Below are positions 7,228 to 9,714 of a stretch of 9,714 nucleotides of DNA, piece after piece. Each line of letters begins with the position of its first letter. Positions within the stretch are counted from its first letter, which is position 1. This DNA is from Cytophagales bacterium. GTDB lineage: Bacteria; Bacteroidota; Bacteroidia; Cytophagales; UBA9547. Where the stretch lies: positions 1 through 9,714 of the forward strand of contig JAAFJZ010000071.1 of NCBI GenBank assembly GCA_013298205.1, in the 5' to 3' direction. The position numbers and the translations under genes were made by a program. The notes under the pieces are model-generated. The model had not been told where the DNA came from, did not search any database, and saw nothing but the letters and a program-made list of their open reading frames with translations.

Positions 7228-8187
7228 TTAAATCGTTTCTCTAATGTTGTATTCGTTTTTCTTATTAGAATTAATATTCATAAGTTCCGCTATATAACCT
7301 GCCAAAAATAGTTGCATACCGATAATTACAGCTACCAAAGAAATGTAGAATAATGGATGGCTTACTACATCTCTATATTTAAGTCCATTATAAATTTTGT
7401 AATTTTTTTCTATTATCAAGCCTACAACGATTAATAAACCCGCTAAAAAAGAAAGTGAACCCAAGCTACCAAAAAAATGCATCGGTCTTTTACGAAAACG
7501 TGTTACAAATGAAATAGATAATAAGTCTAAAAAACCAAAAACAAAGCGTTCTAATCCAAATTTGGTTACACCATATTTTCTGGCTCTATGCTCTACTGAT
7601 TTTTCTCCAATTTTTTGAAATCCATTCCATTTAGCAATAAGTGGTATGTATCTGTGCATCTCACCATAAATTTCCACCGTTTTTACTACTTTTTGGTTAT
7701 ATGCTTTTAAGCCACAATTAAAATCATGCAACTGGATTCCAGATACTTTTGAAGTTACAAAATTAAAAAACTTTGATGGCAATGTTTTCATTATCGGGTC
7801 ATGTCTTTTCTTTTTCCAACCAGAAACCAAATCATAACCATCTATTGCAATCATTTTATATAACGAAGGCAATTCATCAGGAGAGTCTTGCAAATCTGCA
7901 TCCATTGTTACGACAACTTTTCCTTTGCAAGCAGCAAAACCTGTATGAAGAGCAGCAGATTTACCGTAGTTTCGCTGAAAAGAAATCCCTACAATTTGTT
8001 CAGGAAATGACTTTTTAAGCATTTGTATTACTTCCCATGAACCATCGTTGCTTCCATCGTCTATTAGCAAAATTTCGTATTTCCAGTTTTGTGCATCAGC
8101 CACATTTCTAATCCAATTACACAATTCAGGTAAAGATTCTTCTTCATTATAAAGAGGAATGATGACAGATAAATCAATTTGACTCAT
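7228..8187 (-). CDS. Family 2 glycosyltransferase, polyprenyl-phosphate sugar transferase (DPM1/GtrB-like)
   Basis: Inner-membrane enzyme expected to move a sugar from a nucleotide donor to a polyprenyl phosphate on the cytoplasmic face, making a lipid-linked donor for cell-surface glycans or glycoproteins. The 319 residues hold a GT-A fold: SVIIPLYNEEES (7-18), LLIDDGSNDGS (40-50), FQRNYGKSAALHTGF (70-84), metal-binding DAD in VVTMDADLQDSPDE (92-105), and the acceptor-side HDFNCGLKAY (154-163) with RKYGVTKFG (203-211). Two C-terminal transmembrane helices (about 236-259 and 278-302) are typical of GtrB-like enzymes. Its ATG overlaps the end of the upstream membrane-protein gene by 14 bases, so translation is probably coupled. 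The sugar cannot be read from the sequence: mannose, glucose or an aminosugar are all possible. All key residues are intact. Confidence 0.9.
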   Translation of the reverse strand: MSQIDLSVIIPLYNEEESLPELCNWIRNVADAQNWKYEILLIDDGSNDGSWEVIQMLKKSFPEQIVGISFQRNYGKSAALHTGFAACKGKVVVTMDADLQDSPDELPSLYKMIAIDGYDLVSGWKKKRHDPIMKTLPSKFFNFVTSKVSGIQLHDFNCGLKAYNQKVVKTVEIYGEMHRYIPLIAKWNGFQKIGEKSVEHRARKYGVTKFGLERFVFGFLDLLSISFVTRFRKRPMHFFGSLGSLSFLAGLLIVVGLIIEKNYKIYNGLKYRDVVSHPLFYISLVAVIIGMQLFLAGYIAELMNINSNKKNEYNIRETI

Positions 8188-8680
8188 TTTTGGGTTTGGT
8201 TAATACGGCAAATAAAAAAATATAAAACAACCCAGAAATCACTTTCTTAATTGCATCGTCTAAAATTAAATCTTGTAATTTTGTTTTTTGAATGTCTTTA
8301 ATTAACTGAGACTTAAGTTCTGGTTTATAAATATCGTTCGAACTTTGAATGATATATGCTTTTACTTCTACCAAGTGTAAATCTACCGCTTTTGGAAAAA
8401 ATAAAAACACCAAGCTATATAAAGAAAGTGCATAAATTATGACTATAAATCCTTGCCATTGTATTCCATCGGCCATCTTTAAAAGCATTTTTCTAGGTTT
8501 ATCTGAATTGCTTTTAAAAAATAACCAAATAAAAATCATTATAAAAATATGAGCCAAAAAGTTATAGCTTCCAAAAATATCTAAACCAAAAAATTGAAGT
8601 GAAAATACCATTAAAGCTGCTAAAATCCCTAAAAGAAGTGCATATAAAATTTTGATTTTAAAGTTAATGAATGGAGGCAT
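8174..8680 (-). CDS. Small four-helix membrane protein, possibly DUF4199
   Basis: I do not recognise a function. The 168-residue protein has four hydrophobic segments (about 9-31, 41-56, 76-96 and 147-161). A basic loop (KPRKMLLK, 61-68) follows helix 2, and a soluble stretch of about 50 residues (97-146), mixed in charge and rich in Lys, Asp and Gln, lies between helices 3 and 4. Size, helix count and the pairing with a GT2 glycosyltransferase and a dihydroorotase homologue resemble DUF4199-type proteins of Bacteroidota, but no diagnostic motif is visible, so that label is tentative. The start lies 2 bases after the stop of the dihydroorotase-like gene, and the end overlaps the glycosyltransferase gene by 14 bases. 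It is therefore the middle gene of a tight unit and may help the glycosyltransferase in the membrane; that role is inference from position only. Confidence 0.75.
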   Translation of the reverse strand: MPPFINFKIKILYALLLGILAALMVFSLQFFGLDIFGSYNFLAHIFIMIFIWLFFKSNSDKPRKMLLKMADGIQWQGFIVIIYALSLYSLVFLFFPKAVDLHLVEVKAYIIQSSNDIYKPELKSQLIKDIQKTKLQDLILDDAIKKVISGLFYIFLFAVLTKPKNESN

Positions 8681-8682
8681 TT

Positions 8683-9714
8683 TTAAAATTTATGCAGTTT
8701 ATTTTTAGTCAAAACGTATTCAATTTTACCAATTAAAGTTTCATCAATAAAGGGAATATTGTCTGATTTAGATTTTCTGTTGATTGAAAGAATTTTTTGT
8801 GAAAAATTGGGGTTAAAAACAAAAAAATTAGCTTCAGCACCTTCTTTTATTTTAACATCTGATAATTTTAAAATTTTATTCGGATTTTCAGAAAGTAACT
8901 TTATGAATAAAGAAAGAGAAATTTTGTCTTTTAAACTATCAAAAAGCAAAGGAAAAACCCATTCCAAAGCTGCCATTCCAAATTGAGCTTGGTCAAATTC
9001 AAGTAGTTTGCTTTCTAAATCTTGTGGAATATGGTCGCTAACTATGGCATCAATTGTACCATCAAGTAAACCATCAATTAGGGCATCAATATCTTTTTTT
9101 TCACGATAAGGTGGGAAAACTTTATCCCTAGAATCTATATTTACCAATCGTTCATCAGTACATATCAAATTATAAAAATTGACATCGGCCGTAATTTGTA
9201 ATCCTTTTTCTTTACCTTTTTGAATAAGTTGTTTGCTTTTTTGGGTTGAAATTCCTGTAAAATGAATTTTTCCACCTGCATATTCCAAAACATCTAATGC
9301 TTTGCTTATTGCGATTTCTTCTGCTAAAGCAGGAATTCCCTTCAAACCCAATGTTGTACTGATAAACCCTTCATGCATTTGTCCACCTAAAGTAATGGAT
9401 TTTTCAAAAGGATAAAAAATCAAAAGTCCATTAAAATGTTGAAGATACTGTAATATTTTTATTAAAACGGCAGTTTCCATGCTTCCGTTTCTTGGATCAG
9501 AAAAAGCAACCGCTCCTGCTTTATTCATATCAATCATTTCGGTCATTAAAGCTCCTTTCAAATCAATTGTTGCTGCACCCGTTGGGAAAACTTCAATTGG
9601 TAAATAGGCATTTTTTGATAAAATATATCCAACAGCTTCTTTGGTTTGAATGGCGGGTTGTGTTTTGGGTGTGAGTGCCACTCGAGTAAAACCACCAGCT
9701 AATAAAAAAAAAAA
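8683..9714 (-). CDS. Dihydroorotase-family protein, probably non-catalytic (5' end outside window)
   Basis: Member of the amidohydrolase/dihydroorotase (COG0044) family; 343 residues are visible and the frame stays open to the right edge. The first possible internal start (GTG at 9681) is not the real one, because residues just before it (AGGFTR) continue the family's 'GGFT-V-A' motif. The N-terminal part with the HxH metal ligands is missing from the window. Family landmarks are present: GGFTRVALTPKTQP, AVAFSD, GGQMHEGFIST...GIPALAEE, FPPYR, DGTIDAIVSDH and the C-terminal DETLIGKIEYVL. However, the places of metal ligands are changed. The 'AHCED' histidine site reads FYPFE, the 'TPHH' site reads NFYN, 'AHVST' reads TGIST, 'NPPLR' reads FPPYR, and 'DHAPH' reads DHIPQ. 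Only the two aspartates (AFSD, SDH) remain. It is therefore unlikely to make dihydroorotate and may be structural, as PyrC' is for aspartate transcarbamoylase in pseudomonads (known precedent). It leads a three-gene unit with a membrane protein and a glycosyltransferase. Confidence 0.85.
   Translation of the reverse strand, partial: FFFLLAGGFTRVALTPKTQPAIQTKEAVGYILSKNAYLPIEVFPTGAATIDLKGALMTEMIDMNKAGAVAFSDPRNGSMETAVLIKILQYLQHFNGLLIFYPFEKSITLGGQMHEGFISTTLGLKGIPALAEEIAISKALDVLEYAGGKIHFTGISTQKSKQLIQKGKEKGLQITADVNFYNLICTDERLVNIDSRDKVFPPYREKKDIDALIDGLLDGTIDAIVSDHIPQDLESKLLEFDQAQFGMAALEWVFPLLFDSLKDKISLSLFIKLLSENPNKILKLSDVKIKEGAEANFFVFNPNFSQKILSINRKSKSDNIPFIDETLIGKIEYVLTKNKLHKF

Noticed and set aside
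7203..7230. Possible terminator between the convergent helicase and glycosyltransferase genes
   Set aside because: Only the palindrome ATTTTAAAAT is visible in the 22-base gap; no G/C stem, expected by chance in such AT-rich DNA.
8759..8986. Plus-strand open frames opposite the dihydroorotase-like and other minus-strand genes
   Set aside because: Antisense shadows of well-supported genes with no recognisable motifs or start signals.
1..9714. CRISPR arrays, tRNA or rRNA genes, insertion sequences, toxin-antitoxin or phage genes
   Set aside because: Reading both strands I found no regularly spaced repeats, tRNA-like cloverleaf, transposase motif or terminal repeats.

Overview
The window looks like ordinary chromosomal DNA from a member of the Bacteroidota (Flavobacteriia/Cytophagia-like). 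It is AT-rich. Candidate promoters follow the Bacteroidota pattern TTG-N19-21-TAnnTTTG, and genes start after A/T-rich leaders without a clear Shine-Dalgarno sequence. The PpiD/SurA-like isomerase, the DEFD-box DbpA-type helicase and the degenerate dihydroorotase are all of the type seen in that phylum. No species can be named from the sequence alone.

Layout, left to right. (1) Minus strand: a Kup-family potassium transporter cut by the left edge, preceded by guaB (IMP dehydrogenase); the two read in the same direction 54 bases apart. (2) Plus strand: a very AT-rich FkbM-family methyltransferase gene with a good promoter but an in-frame TAA at codon 57, so probably a pseudogene. (3) A long inverted repeat between convergent genes, best read as a terminator. 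(4) Minus strand: a membrane-anchored periplasmic peptidyl-prolyl isomerase (PpiD/SurA type). (5) Plus strand: a DbpA-type DEAD-box RNA helicase whose -7 element lies four bases from its ATG. (6) Minus strand: a tight three-gene unit, read from the right edge inward: a dihydroorotase-family protein (5' end outside the window), a small four-helix membrane protein, and a polyprenyl-phosphate-type GT2 glycosyltransferase. Spacings are 2 bases and then a 14-base overlap.

Most genes are housekeeping: GMP synthesis, K+ uptake, outer-membrane/periplasmic protein folding, ribosome assembly and surface-glycan precursor synthesis. I did not find a defence system, CRISPR array, mobile element, tRNA or rRNA. 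No gene-free stretch exceeds 300 bases; the longest is 2643-2803 (161 bases), which holds the guaB and FkbM-gene promoters. The points most worth a second look are the broken FkbM gene, the dihydroorotase homologue that has lost most of its visible metal ligands, the tight coupling of that homologue to a membrane glycosyltransferase, and the promoters that abut start codons.
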